Shown here piece after piece: positions 52,160 through 62,017 of a stretch of 64,000 nucleotides of DNA (positions within the stretch are counted from its first letter, which is position 1; each line of letters starts with the position of its first letter). The translations under genes were made by a program, and so were the position numbers. This stretch comes from Planctomycetota bacterium (GTDB lineage: Bacteria; Planctomycetota; UBA8742; UBA2392), in NCBI GenBank assembly GCA_016722065.1, contig JADKGX010000001.1, positions 2,108,001-2,172,000 on the forward strand, given 5' to 3'. A model generated the notes under the pieces. It saw only the letters and a program-made list of their open reading frames with translations. It ran no database searches and was not told the DNA's origin.

Positions 52160-54955
52160 ATGCGAAAGTTTCTGCCCTGGTTGTTGCTGGTTGGTGCCGC
52201 CCTTGTGGCGGCCGCGCCTGTGGGGCAGGTGCAGGGCCAGATTCGCATTGTGGGAGGCCGGTCACGTCCTTCCAGTCCTGGCACCGGTGAACCCCAGCCT
52301 GCAGCACCCGCCGTTCCGGCCGTGGAACCTGTTGAACCCACGCCAGAAGAAGCCCTGCGCATCTCCGAGCTGATCGAACAACTGGGGGCGCCCCGGCTTG
52401 CCCAGCGCGACCGTGCCATGGCCGAGCTTGCGGGTTTTGAAGCCCGCGCGCTGCGCCAGGTGCGACAAGGCAAAGAACACCAGGAAGACGAAATCGCCAA
52501 CCGCTGCACGGTTCTGGAAGACGTGATCCAGTCCCGCCAGGCAGAACTGTTTCTGGCGGCGCGACGCCTGAGCCTGGAACCCAGCGAACTGGAACGATTG
52601 CTGGCGGCAGAGGATATCAAGCCGCTGTTGGGCATCCTGAAATCCAGGGCGCAGCCGGGGCTTACTCCGTTGTGGGCCAAAGTTCTGGGCAAGCTTGCCG
52701 TTCGACCGCAAGTCATTGTTGCCGCCCAACTGTGCATGGAAACAGAGGGGCCCGATGGCTACGGAAAATCCCTGGCCGAGGCCAGCCGCACGCAGGTTGC
52801 GTTGCCGGTCCAGGCCTCTGCACTGATGGGTCTGGTAGCGCTGTTGCCGCCAGGATCTGCAGCCGATGCGGTGGAGAGCCTGGCGTTTTGCGGCCAGATG
52901 GTCGGCGGTGCAGAAGGTGTTCAACGCGCGCTGCGCACGGCCGGGGCGTTGCGCGGGCTGTACGCGGCGGCCGATGCCATGAATGCGGCGTTGCGGCCTG
53001 AAGAACCCCGCCGCAAGTTGTCACCGGAAGGCGAAAGCCTGCGTCAGGCCCTGGCACTATGCATGACGCCTGCCTGCCTGGAATCGGACTTGCAACCGGC
53101 GGTATCGGCGCTTTCTGCCATGTCGCCTTTGGTGCTGGCGGAATATCTGTCCCTGTTGGGCCGCTGCGGCTTGAACGAACGTGTCGAAACTGCGCTGGTT
53201 GTGCTTACGGCCAATGGCGCGTCGTCACGGGCGCTGAGTGCCGCCGGCGGGGCCTTTGCAGGCACCGCGGACATCGCGCGGCTGCAGGCCGCGTTTTCCG
53301 GCTTGCCGCAGCCTGCGCAACAAGGCGCGCTGGACACCCTGTGGCTTGCGCCGCGTGACCCGGTGCAGACCCAGGCGTTTCTGCTTTCCCTGCTTGCCGA
53401 CAAACTGCCGTGGCTGCGTCGGTCGGCTGCCCGCATGCTGGGGCAATACCGCGCGCGCTCCACCGCCAAAGCGCTGGCACAGGCCGTGCTGAACGACCCC
53501 GAGGGCGCGCAATATGCCATCGAATCGTTGGCCCCCATGGCCGATCTGTTGCCAAAGGCCGCGCCAACCGAACTTGTCAGCCTGACCGCGCTGCTGACTG
53601 ATGCCAACCTGTCGATTCGCCCCGCCCTGATTGACACGCTGATCAAATCGGGCAGCGCCGACGCACGCAAAGCTCTGATGGATTCCTGGAAAGTGCTGCT
53701 GGCGCGCAACGAACTTGCCCAGGCCGCGGCGGTGATCGGCGCCGATACGCAGACGGCCGTCGGGGCCTTTGCCGGGGTGCTGGGGCTTGGTTATGAACGG
53801 TCGGAGCGCCGCGACCGTTACTTTGCGCAACTGGACAACCGGCCATTGATCCTGCTGCGCCAGTTGCTGGCGATGTCCAGTGACGAGGGCTTTGCCCTGC
53901 TGGGCAAACTGGCGGCCGACGAAACCAGCAGCTTGCGCCAGTGGGTTGCCGCCGCGCTGGCGTTGTCGGACCACGACGGGCCTTTGATTGAGGACTGGAT
54001 TCGCCGCCTGGCCGGGGAAACGCCCGATCCGCAGGCAACCGCGCTTCTTGTTGCCGTAAGCCTGAGCCGCCAACCCAAGGCAGAGGAGTTTCGCCAGCGC
54101 GTGTTACAACAAGGTTCCAACTCGCCGCACCTGCAGTCGGTTCTGATTGCCGTTTACACCGGTCGTTCCATCAACATCAGCCGCGAACAGATGCTGGCCA
54201 AGCTGTTCGAAACACCGGCCACGGCGCGGCGCTGGATCAACATCTTCGACATTCTGGACGGGCCAATGACGCCCGAGGCCATGAAGAACATCGCCACCGC
54301 GCTGCTGTTCTCCGAAGAAATCCGGCCGTTGGATGACCCCTCGCTGGCGCTGCTGCTGGCCGACAGCACGGTCGATGTACTGCAACTGCTGTATGGCGAT
54401 GCCGCTGACGCCGCCCCGCGCGATGCCTCGCGCACGCTGCTGACGGCGTTGCTGGGAGAGCGCGATCGGGCTGCGCAACTGGTGTCCCGCGCCGTCGTCT
54501 CCGAGGACGCCTCGAATTTTCAGGCGCTGCAGACTGCCCGGGCCTGGCTGGGCATGCTGCCGGCACAGGAATCTGCACGCGCCTTGAGGATGGCCGAAGA
54601 AAGCCTGACCTGGAAGGTCTTTCTGCTGCGGCGCAATGCGCAAACCGGCAATGCGGCCTCGTTGCGGGCACTGATGGACCGGTTCAGCAGCCAGGCCGGC
54701 CGCTTTGCGGAAGGCGCAACGGCGGGCCTGGAAATCGTGACCGATCGCTGGCGCGGATCCAGCGCCGCCTTGACCGGCGTCGCTGGTGCTGCATTCGGGC
54801 TGGAGGGCACCTCGCGCAATCTTTCCGTGTATCGCACCCAGCGCTTCTTTGCCGAGGCGATGCCCAAAGATTGGGATAACTGGTGGCAATGCCGCCGGGC
54901 GTTGCTTCAGTTTGACGCCTCCGACGGCAAGTACCGGTTTCTGGAGCTGCCATGA
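52160..54955 (+). CDS. Large secreted protein of unknown function (931 aa)
   Basis: The N-terminus is a signal peptide (RKFLPWLLLVGAALVAAAP), followed by a Pro-rich linker and a long, mostly helical, Ala/Leu-rich protein resembling HEAT-type repeat rods. ATG 52160 is chosen for the signal peptide; an in-frame TTG at 52148 is possible. No catalytic motif was recognised. It overlaps the next secreted protein by four bases (ATGA), so the two are co-translated and may act together outside the cytoplasmic membrane. Confidence 0.7.
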   Translation: MRKFLPWLLLVGAALVAAAPVGQVQGQIRIVGGRSRPSSPGTGEPQPAAPAVPAVEPVEPTPEEALRISELIEQLGAPRLAQRDRAMAELAGFEARALRQVRQGKEHQEDEIANRCTVLEDVIQSRQAELFLAARRLSLEPSELERLLAAEDIKPLLGILKSRAQPGLTPLWAKVLGKLAVRPQVIVAAQLCMETEGPDGYGKSLAEASRTQVALPVQASALMGLVALLPPGSAADAVESLAFCGQMVGGAEGVQRALRTAGALRGLYAAADAMNAALRPEEPRRKLSPEGESLRQALALCMTPACLESDLQPAVSALSAMSPLVLAEYLSLLGRCGLNERVETALVVLTANGASSRALSAAGGAFAGTADIARLQAAFSGLPQPAQQGALDTLWLAPRDPVQTQAFLLSLLADKLPWLRRSAARMLGQYRARSTAKALAQAVLNDPEGAQYAIESLAPMADLLPKAAPTELVSLTALLTDANLSIRPALIDTLIKSGSADARKALMDSWKVLLARNELAQAAAVIGADTQTAVGAFAGVLGLGYERSERRDRYFAQLDNRPLILLRQLLAMSSDEGFALLGKLAADETSSLRQWVAAALALSDHDGPLIEDWIRRLAGETPDPQATALLVAVSLSRQPKAEEFRQRVLQQGSNSPHLQSVLIAVYTGRSINISREQMLAKLFETPATARRWINIFDILDGPMTPEAMKNIATALLFSEEIRPLDDPSLALLLADSTVDVLQLLYGDAADAAPRDASRTLLTALLGERDRAAQLVSRAVVSEDASNFQALQTARAWLGMLPAQESARALRMAEESLTWKVFLLRRNAQTGNAASLRALMDRFSSQAGRFAEGATAGLEIVTDRWRGSSAALTGVAGAAFGLEGTSRNLSVYRTQRFFAEAMPKDWDNWWQCRRALLQFDASDGKYRFLELP

Positions 54956-57876
54956 AACTTCGCGCGTTGCTGCTGATCACCCTGGCGGGCACGGCGTTTG
55001 GTCTGGCGCGCGGCCCGGCATGGGCCCAGCAAGAGCCGGCGCCACCAGAACCAGCGGCTACGGAGACGCTGGCGTTTGAGCTTTCGCAGTTGGCCGAAGT
55101 GTGGGTGCATGGCGACGACGCCCAAGCCGCGGCACGACTGGATACCTTCCGCAACGACAACCGCCTGCGTGGCGAGTTGCCGCGCTGGGTGGCGTCCATG
55201 CGAGCAGCGCTGGCGCTGGACAATCATGATTCCCAAACTGCTCTCACGGCGCTGCGGCCACTGTTGCAGGACGCGCACGATGCCAGACCGTTCTTGCGGG
55301 CCAGCCGCCTGCTGCTGGTACTGGGCGCCGAAAAGGACGCCCTGGCAGTGATTCGCCAGGGTCGGTCCCTGGACCCGGCGTCACCTGCATTGCGTCGGTT
55401 CGAGGCAGGGTTGCTTTGGCTGGGCAGCGACTATATCGCAGCGCAACAGGCGTATCTGGACCTGATTGCAGACGATGCGCGCGAGGACTACCCCTACGTT
55501 ACACCCAACTTTGGTGACTGGCGAAACGTCAAGCCCTGGGGCGAACTTGCAGCCGCGCCGCCGGCACCACCGGCAGCAGGCGGGCGCGGTTTTGACGACG
55601 GCTGGGACGAACCCGCGCCAGGCCCCGGCGCATGGCAGCCGGAGCCCTTTGCGGACCTGTTTCTGCCCGCGACCTGGTACACCAGCGATCTGCCCGGGCT
55701 GGATCGCTGCCTGGCAGAAATGGCAACGGACCCCGACATGGTGTCACGCGCCCGGGCGGCTTTTCCGGCCAGACACCAGGCTGCACTGGACGCGCAGCAT
55801 GCCTTTGAGTCCTTTCGCGGCGGGGATGCCCAGGAGCGCACCAGGCTGGGGCGTGAGTCACGCCTGCAACGCTGGACGGCATTGCTGGCTTGCCGCGTGT
55901 GCGCGCAAGCCGATATCGCGGCGGGCAAACCCGCTGATGCAGAGACCCTGCTGCGCATGGGGCTGGAACTCAGCCAGGACGATACCGCGGTGCTGGACAT
56001 GATGGTTCGCGCCCAGGCTGCCCAAGGCAAAGCCGAAGAAGCGCGCACTGGTGCACTGGCGCGTCTGGTTTCGCGCGGGCTGACGGTGTGGTCCAGCATG
56101 ATGCTTGCGCGGGGTCCGCAGCAGCAGATCGTCGACCGTGTGCTGGAAGCAGCCTACAAGCTGTACAAAACAAACCCCCAAGCCGGCCTTTTGCAACTTG
56201 AGGCAGTGCGCAAAGCCTTTGGCCCGGAACACCAGAACCGCGAGATTCCCCAGGACTGCATGGGCATCTGGCTCTACTTGCGCGGCGAAAAGGAACTGGC
56301 GCTGAAGTATCTGGCAGAGGCCGGACGGCAGCGCGGCTATGAATCAGGCCGTTCGCTTTCTCAGGACGGAATCCTTCTGGAATCCGCCCTGCTGGCGCTT
56401 GCAGCACCGGCAGGTCCGGCAGCAGCTGCGCCCGCAGACCCCGACGCAAAACCGGCCGACCCAAAGCCCGACAACGGTGATAAGCCGGCAGGTGAAAAGC
56501 CCGCCGAAGAAGAGAATTCCACCGATCCGCTGGCCCTGCGCGTGCTGCCCCGCGCCGGGCTGCTGTTGGGATCCATGCCGGATTCGCGCACGGTGTTCTG
56601 GAAGCTGGTCAACATGGAGCTATGGGGTGGTACCTCAGGCGTAGTGCAACATGCCCGGGCCGCACAGATTCTGCCCGAAGGCGACAAGCGCTTGCGCGAA
56701 CTCTTGTTCGGGTATCAAGTCCGACTGGCCTCAGAACTGACCGAAGCGCAACTGGACGCAGCCCTGGCGCCAGCCCATCCGGCCAGCAAGCAACTTGAGG
56801 ACGCTTTGAAGGGCTTCGGCGAAGGCCTGGAACAGGCCAGAACCGGCAACAACTGGCGCGCGGTGCAGGCCTTGCGCGAGCGCGCAGGGTTTGTGCTGGG
56901 GTTGGTGGAGGCACGCGCCTTGCTGCTGCGCGCCAGTCTGCGCCAGAAGCAGCCCAAGGACATGGCCGCGTTGCAGAAATGGCTTGCTGCGGCGCAGGGT
57001 TCGATTGACCTGCGCGCCCAGTTCAAGTCCACGCTCACGGATGCCCAGGCCAAGCAGTCCGAAGATCGCGCCAAGGCCGGCATTCCTGAAGTCCTGCACG
57101 CAGGGCTTCTGCTGGATTGCGCCAAGCTGCTGGCCCGCAACGGCGATGCAGCCGGTGCCGCCAACCTGCTGTGGTTCAACCGCGATGTTGCTTTGGGTGT
57201 CGATTCGCGCCAACGCCGGCTGTTTCTGGCGTCAGTGTTGGCCCGCAAGGCCGGCGACGCCCTGCTGCAGGCGCAATGCCGTCTGGCCGCGCTGGAGCCA
57301 GCCGACAATCGCCGTGAGCAACCCGACAACATGCTGCTGCTGTATGAACTACCGCAGCTCAAGGGCGAGTTCGAGGAATTCGGCACCAAGGCCGATCTGG
57401 TGGACTTTGCAGAGAACTGCCTGGTGCCATGGATGGATTCTCCCATGTTGGCCGCCGCCTACCAATTCGCGCCGGAGCTTCGCGCTGCCCGAAGCTCGAT
57501 GCTGATGCGTAACACGCTGCGCGCGGGCACAGACGGCATTTTCCGGGCCGGGCTGTCTGAGGCCAGCGTCAGCACGATTGACCAGAACTGGCTAAAGATG
57601 CTTGCCAACCGCGAAGGTCATGCCAAGTGCCGTCGATTTGCCCTGTGGGTGCTGGGCAGCGATTTGCCCTTTTCGCGCGGTCGAGGTGCCAGCAGCGGCC
57701 TGAATTCCGTCCAGGACACAGTGCACGGATGGGCGTTGCTGCAGCAGCTTGAGGAAGCCCGCAGCGCCTACGAACCCAAGGCCAAGGTCGAATCCGACCG
57801 CCTGTTGAAGCTGCTGTCTCGTTGCAACACCCCCGCCGACGACGCCAGTAGCTATGAAGAAGAGTGGTGGGATTAA
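54952..57876 (+). CDS. Large secreted TPR-like protein of unknown function (974 aa)
   Basis: A signal peptide (KLRALLLITLAGTAFGLARG...AWA) leads into helical repeats with TPR character (for example LRASRLLLVLGAEKDALAVI and LLRMGLELSQDDTAVLDMM). A Pro/Ala/Lys-rich spacer (about 485-520) divides two repeat blocks. The C-terminus ends in acidic/aromatic EEEWWD. Start ATG 54952 overlaps the preceding gene. The partner relation with the previous protein and the kinase is inferred from gene order. Confidence 0.72.
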   Translation: MKLRALLLITLAGTAFGLARGPAWAQQEPAPPEPAATETLAFELSQLAEVWVHGDDAQAAARLDTFRNDNRLRGELPRWVASMRAALALDNHDSQTALTALRPLLQDAHDARPFLRASRLLLVLGAEKDALAVIRQGRSLDPASPALRRFEAGLLWLGSDYIAAQQAYLDLIADDAREDYPYVTPNFGDWRNVKPWGELAAAPPAPPAAGGRGFDDGWDEPAPGPGAWQPEPFADLFLPATWYTSDLPGLDRCLAEMATDPDMVSRARAAFPARHQAALDAQHAFESFRGGDAQERTRLGRESRLQRWTALLACRVCAQADIAAGKPADAETLLRMGLELSQDDTAVLDMMVRAQAAQGKAEEARTGALARLVSRGLTVWSSMMLARGPQQQIVDRVLEAAYKLYKTNPQAGLLQLEAVRKAFGPEHQNREIPQDCMGIWLYLRGEKELALKYLAEAGRQRGYESGRSLSQDGILLESALLALAAPAGPAAAAPADPDAKPADPKPDNGDKPAGEKPAEEENSTDPLALRVLPRAGLLLGSMPDSRTVFWKLVNMELWGGTSGVVQHARAAQILPEGDKRLRELLFGYQVRLASELTEAQLDAALAPAHPASKQLEDALKGFGEGLEQARTGNNWRAVQALRERAGFVLGLVEARALLLRASLRQKQPKDMAALQKWLAAAQGSIDLRAQFKSTLTDAQAKQSEDRAKAGIPEVLHAGLLLDCAKLLARNGDAAGAANLLWFNRDVALGVDSRQRRLFLASVLARKAGDALLQAQCRLAALEPADNRREQPDNMLLLYELPQLKGEFEEFGTKADLVDFAENCLVPWMDSPMLAAAYQFAPELRAARSSMLMRNTLRAGTDGIFRAGLSEASVSTIDQNWLKMLANREGHAKCRRFALWVLGSDLPFSRGRGASSGLNSVQDTVHGWALLQQLEEARSAYEPKAKVESDRLLKLLSRCNTPADDASSYEEEWWD

Positions 57877-58032
57877 CGCCCACCCTTCTGTGAACACCTC
57901 ACTGTGATGGAAGTCTCAGACGTGCTTTGCCGCGCACCAGCCCTGTTGGCTTGAGCGATTGCAAAGTTTCGGGAACTCTTTGACGGGCAGGGGCGTCCTA
58001 TGCATTGCTGGATCAAGGACAAGGGGTTGATC

Positions 58033-59322
58033 ATGACAAAGTCGTATTGGCTTCTACCCGCACTGCTGATGTTTGCCACGCTTGCACCTTCGCTGGCGGC
58101 TAAAGAGGAACTGGTCACGCTGCCCAAGCGCGATACGGTGCAACTGACGATTTACAACAGTGTGGACCTCACGCTGGTTCGCGAAACGAGATCGCTGACC
58201 TTCAAGAAGGGCAACAACCGCCTGCAGTTTTCCTGGGCGGGTACGCTGATTGACCCGACCAGCGTGGACTTCAAGCCAGTCAACAACGCCGAAAAACTGG
58301 ATGTGCTGGACACCAGCTATCCAGCCGAAAGCAACCAGATGTTGATCTGGACCATCGCCGCAGACAACGATGTCAGCGCGATGGTAGAGATCAGCTACTT
58401 CACCAGCGGTATCAGCTGGAGCGCCGAATACCACGGCATGCTGGCAACCGATGATTCCAGCATGACCCTGACAGCCTATGTCACGGTCCAGAACAACTCC
58501 GGTGAAGAATACGAAGACGCCAAAGTGCGCCTGGTGGTTGGCAGCATCAACCTGGTGGAAGAAATCGCCGGCCTGGCAGGTGGCCAGCGCGCCGCACGCA
58601 TGGAAGAGGCCTACGGCAAGATGCGCAACGCGGCCAAGTCCGCAGACGCCTCCGACCGCAAGAAGGATATCGTCAAGGAAGGCTTGTCGGAGTACTACAT
58701 CTATTCTGTGGGCGGCACCGAGACGATCCCCAACAACTGGGCCAAGCGTCTGGAAAGCTTTGTCCAGGTCGGTGTGCCGGTCAAGAGCGTCTACACATGG
58801 GACGCGCCCAAGTACGGCGCCCAGCTTTGCCGCATCCTTACCTTCAAGAATGACGAGGCCCACAAGCTGGGCAAGGAACCCCTGCCCTCAGGCGTGGTGC
58901 GCTTCTATCGCGACGCTGGCGGAAACCGCCTGGGTTATGTGGGCGCGATTGCAACCGGCTACATCGCCAAGAATGACGAAGTGAAGGTCAATGCCGGTGT
59001 AGACCCCGAAGTCACGATCAAAATGACTCGTACCAGCCTGAAGAAAGAAAACCTCAGCTTTGCCTTCAATGGCCGCAACCAGTACCTGCAGGGTTGGGAC
59101 ACTTACGAAACCTTCAAGCTGGAAATGACCAACTTCCGCGACCGCGCCGTCGACTTCGAAATCAACCTGGCACTCAATGGCGACTTTGACTTCGAAAGCG
59201 AACTGGCTAGCACCAAGATCGACTTCCGCACCCAGCGCTATGTATTGAAGCTGGACAAAGGCGCCAAGCAGGAAGTCGTCTACAAGGTGCGCACCCGCTT
59301 TGGCACCAACGCCAAGAAGTAG
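58033..59322 (+). CDS. DUF4139-family secreted protein, copy 1
   Basis: The 429-residue protein from ATG 58033 (AAGGGG six bases upstream) has a signal peptide (TKSYWLLPALLMFATLAPSLAA) and the mature start KEELVTLPKRDTVQLTIYN. A DUF4139-like beta-rich domain follows (SYPAES, EISYFTSGISW, KYGAQLCRILTFKNDE). The related MuiA/DUF4139 proteins have no known biochemical function. Copies 3 and 4 are close paralogues, best seen in the shared LIDPTSV and LGKEPLP blocks. The 156-base gap after the preceding gene suggests a new unit. Confidence 0.8.
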   Translation: MTKSYWLLPALLMFATLAPSLAAKEELVTLPKRDTVQLTIYNSVDLTLVRETRSLTFKKGNNRLQFSWAGTLIDPTSVDFKPVNNAEKLDVLDTSYPAESNQMLIWTIAADNDVSAMVEISYFTSGISWSAEYHGMLATDDSSMTLTAYVTVQNNSGEEYEDAKVRLVVGSINLVEEIAGLAGGQRAARMEEAYGKMRNAAKSADASDRKKDIVKEGLSEYYIYSVGGTETIPNNWAKRLESFVQVGVPVKSVYTWDAPKYGAQLCRILTFKNDEAHKLGKEPLPSGVVRFYRDAGGNRLGYVGAIATGYIAKNDEVKVNAGVDPEVTIKMTRTSLKKENLSFAFNGRNQYLQGWDTYETFKLEMTNFRDRAVDFEINLALNGDFDFESELASTKIDFRTQRYVLKLDKGAKQEVVYKVRTRFGTNAKK

Positions 59323-59433
59323 ACCCGGTCCGTGTCGGGCGCCCCGCGTCCCGAATGAAAAGCACGGCTGCACCACAAAACGCGGGACACATTACACGGA
59401 ACACAAGACGCCATACCTAAAGGAACTTCAGCC

Positions 59434-60549
59434 ATGAATAAGCGCCTTCTTCTGACACTCGCCTTTGCCGCCGGTGTGGGCTCAATGATCGGGATTCTGA
59501 ACCCGAACCCGGTCGAGGCCCGCATCAAGCTGGCTACCCTGCCCGACCGCGAAGCTGTGGTAGTGCGCTTTGACAACCCCAATGTGGTGATGGTCGAAGA
59601 GGAACGCACGATCAGCCTGCAAAAGGGCGTCAATAACGTCGATTTCTCGTGGGCAGGCACGAACATCGACAAAGGCAGCATCATCTTCCGCCCGGCCGAC
59701 CCCGCGGCCAAGGTCGAGATTCTCAGTACGTCCTATCCGCCGGGTGAAGCAGCCCTGACCTGGCAGATCGCGGCCACGGAGCCCGCCAGCATCAAGTTCC
59801 GCCTGAGTTACCTGATGGCGAACATCCAGCGCGAAACTGACTACCGCATGCTGGTCAGCAAGGATGAACAGACCTGCACCTTCAAGCACTACTTCAAGAT
59901 CCGCAACTGGTCCGGCGGGCGCTTTGCCACGGCGGACTTTGTCACCCGCGACGGCAAGAAGTTCGAAAAAGGCCTCGAAAACGGCGAGGCCAAGCGGGTC
60001 ATGGTCAACAGCTGGGACAAGGTCAAGCTGACCAAGGAATACGTCTACGACATCACCCGCAACTATGAAGGCAAGGTGATGACTGATTACGTGCTCAAGA
60101 ATGCCAAGGATATCGGGTTGGGTGCGATCCCGCTGGAATACGGCAAGGTGCGCATTTATCAGGACGACGGCAACGGCACCACCGCCTTCACGGGCGAAGA
60201 CTGGGGCCGGTTCACGCCAATCGGCGACGACATGCGCCTGAACATCGGCATCGCCCAGGACATCAAGATTGAGATGAAGAAGATGACCAACGATGTCCAG
60301 AATCGTCGCGGCAACGTGTACGACACCGACGAAGTCGACGAATACGAAATCAAGAACTTCAAGGACAACGAGTCCGTCGTCACGCTGGTGCTGCGCGTAG
60401 ATGGCGAATGGGAAATGAAGAACGACAGCGCGAACTTTGAAAGCTTCGAACGCATCGACAACGAAACGATCAAGTTCAAGGTCAAGGCGCCCGCCAAGGG
60501 CACGCCGATCAAGCTGAAGTTCCACTACCAACGCAAGAACGTGTGGTAA
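59434..60549 (+). CDS. Diverged DUF4139-like secreted protein, copy 2
   Basis: This 371-residue protein has a signal peptide (NKRLLLTLAFAAGVGSMIG, mature from about 30) and the same opening logic as its neighbours (ATLPDREAVVVRF, NNVDFSWAGTNIDKGSI). It has lost most other shared blocks and the insert between the two halves. It is probably an old, diverged duplicate. AAAGGAA lies before ATG 59434. A distinct binding partner or heteromer with the other copies is possible but untested. Confidence 0.7.
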   Translation: MNKRLLLTLAFAAGVGSMIGILNPNPVEARIKLATLPDREAVVVRFDNPNVVMVEEERTISLQKGVNNVDFSWAGTNIDKGSIIFRPADPAAKVEILSTSYPPGEAALTWQIAATEPASIKFRLSYLMANIQRETDYRMLVSKDEQTCTFKHYFKIRNWSGGRFATADFVTRDGKKFEKGLENGEAKRVMVNSWDKVKLTKEYVYDITRNYEGKVMTDYVLKNAKDIGLGAIPLEYGKVRIYQDDGNGTTAFTGEDWGRFTPIGDDMRLNIGIAQDIKIEMKKMTNDVQNRRGNVYDTDEVDEYEIKNFKDNESVVTLVLRVDGEWEMKNDSANFESFERIDNETIKFKVKAPAKGTPIKLKFHYQRKNVW

Positions 60550-60572
60550 TCAAACCCTGGCAGCCGGGGTTG

Positions 60573-60599
60573 GGCCTTGCGCAAACACAGCGCAAGGCC
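60573..60599 (+). other. Intercistronic hairpin between DUF4139 copies 2 and 3
   Basis: GGCCTTGCGC (60573-60582) pairs perfectly with GCGCAAGGCC (60590-60599) around a seven-base loop, 24 bases after the copy 2 stop. No T tract follows, so it is more likely an mRNA-stability or processing element than a terminator. Confidence 0.4.
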
Positions 60600-60651
60600 G
60601 CCCCCGGGGCCTGCGGCCGAGTTTCCTGAAACGACTGACGGGATTGCCCCA

Positions 60652-61965
60652 ATGCGCACTACCCTTGCCATCCTGATCCTGGTCCTTGCCTCTGCGCCAT
60701 TGTGCGCCAAAGAAGAACTCGTCACGCTGCCCCAGCGCGACAGCGTGCAGCTGACCATCTACAACAGTGCGGACCTGACCTTGGTGCGCGAGCGCCGCAC
60801 GCTCAGCTTCAAAGCCGGCGACAACCGCCTGCAGTTTTCCTGGGCCAATACACTGATTGACCCGACCAGCGTCGACTTTCAAGCCGTCGGCGAGGCCGCA
60901 CGCGCCGCTCTGGACGTTGCCGACACCAGCTATCCCGCGGAAAGCCACGAAATGCTGATCTGGACTATCCGGGCCAAGTCGGCCGGCAGCCACGTGGTCG
61001 AAATCAGCTATTTCACCAGCGGAATCAGTTGGGGCGCGGAATACACCGGAATGGTCAACACCAGCGAAGATGTCATGCACCTTACCGGCTTTGTCACTGT
61101 GACCAACAACAGCGGCGAAGACTATGAGGACGCCAGCGTGCGCCTGGTGGTCGGCACGATTCATATGGTCGAGAGAATCGTCGACCTGGCCCAACCCAAA
61201 TCGCGCGAGAAGATACCTCCCACCGAGGCGCCGGACATGGATGAATTGCGCAAGATGGAACGCCAATTCCCTGCCGAGAAGGGTGCCGGGGGCGGTGCAG
61301 GCGGGATGGTCCGCCGCAAGGACATCGAGAAGGGCACCTTGAGCGAGTACTACATCTACGCGGTGGAAGGCCAGGAGACGATCCCCACGGGCTGGTCCAA
61401 GCGCCTGCAAAGCTTCAGCATTGCGGGTGTGCCGCTCAAGACCGTTTATCGCCTGGAACCCGCCAAGTTTGGGCCCTCGTTCACCAAGGTGCTGGAATTC
61501 AAGAACGACGAAGAACACAAGCTGGGCAAGGAGCCGCTTCCTGATGGGCTGATCCGCCTTTACAGAGATCAGGGCCAGGGCCGCCTGGGCTTTATGGGCG
61601 CGCTGGCCAGCAAGTACATTCCCAAGAAAGAAGAAGTGAAGATCAACGTCGGCCCGGATGCCGAATGCACCCTGGCCATCAAGCGCATCAGTTTGAAGAA
61701 GAAGGACCTGGGCTTTCGCAACAACTGGCTGGTTGGCTGGACGATGGTGGAAGAGTTCGAAATGGAAGTGAAGAACTTCCGTAGCCGCGCCGTCGACATC
61801 GAGATTCATCGCACCATGCAGGGCGATTTTGACTTCGAGAGTGCCGAAAAGTTCGAGATTCACGACGCCACCACCCGCAAGGTTGTGTTTACGCTGGATG
61901 CCAACGCGTCGCGCAAGCTGCGCTACACCGTGACAACCCGGCAGGGCGAAAACGCCCGCAAGTAG
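60652..61965 (+). CDS. DUF4139-family secreted protein, copy 3
   Basis: From ATG 60652 the protein is 437 residues with a signal peptide (RTTLAILILVLASAPLCA) and a mature start KEELVTLPQRDSVQLTIYN, nearly the same as copy 4. Shared blocks include LIDPTSV, SYPAES, EISYFTSGISW and LGKEPLPDG. The insert in the middle (about 180-225) is charged and varies between copies. The ribosome site is weak. The longer frame to 60577 runs through a hairpin and is rejected. Confidence 0.8.
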   Translation: MRTTLAILILVLASAPLCAKEELVTLPQRDSVQLTIYNSADLTLVRERRTLSFKAGDNRLQFSWANTLIDPTSVDFQAVGEAARAALDVADTSYPAESHEMLIWTIRAKSAGSHVVEISYFTSGISWGAEYTGMVNTSEDVMHLTGFVTVTNNSGEDYEDASVRLVVGTIHMVERIVDLAQPKSREKIPPTEAPDMDELRKMERQFPAEKGAGGGAGGMVRRKDIEKGTLSEYYIYAVEGQETIPTGWSKRLQSFSIAGVPLKTVYRLEPAKFGPSFTKVLEFKNDEEHKLGKEPLPDGLIRLYRDQGQGRLGFMGALASKYIPKKEEVKINVGPDAECTLAIKRISLKKKDLGFRNNWLVGWTMVEEFEMEVKNFRSRAVDIEIHRTMQGDFDFESAEKFEIHDATTRKVVFTLDANASRKLRYTVTTRQGENARK

Positions 61966-62017
61966 TCGACATCCACTTGGTCATACCGCCGCACCGGTTT
62001 GCTTGAGGATCACCCCC

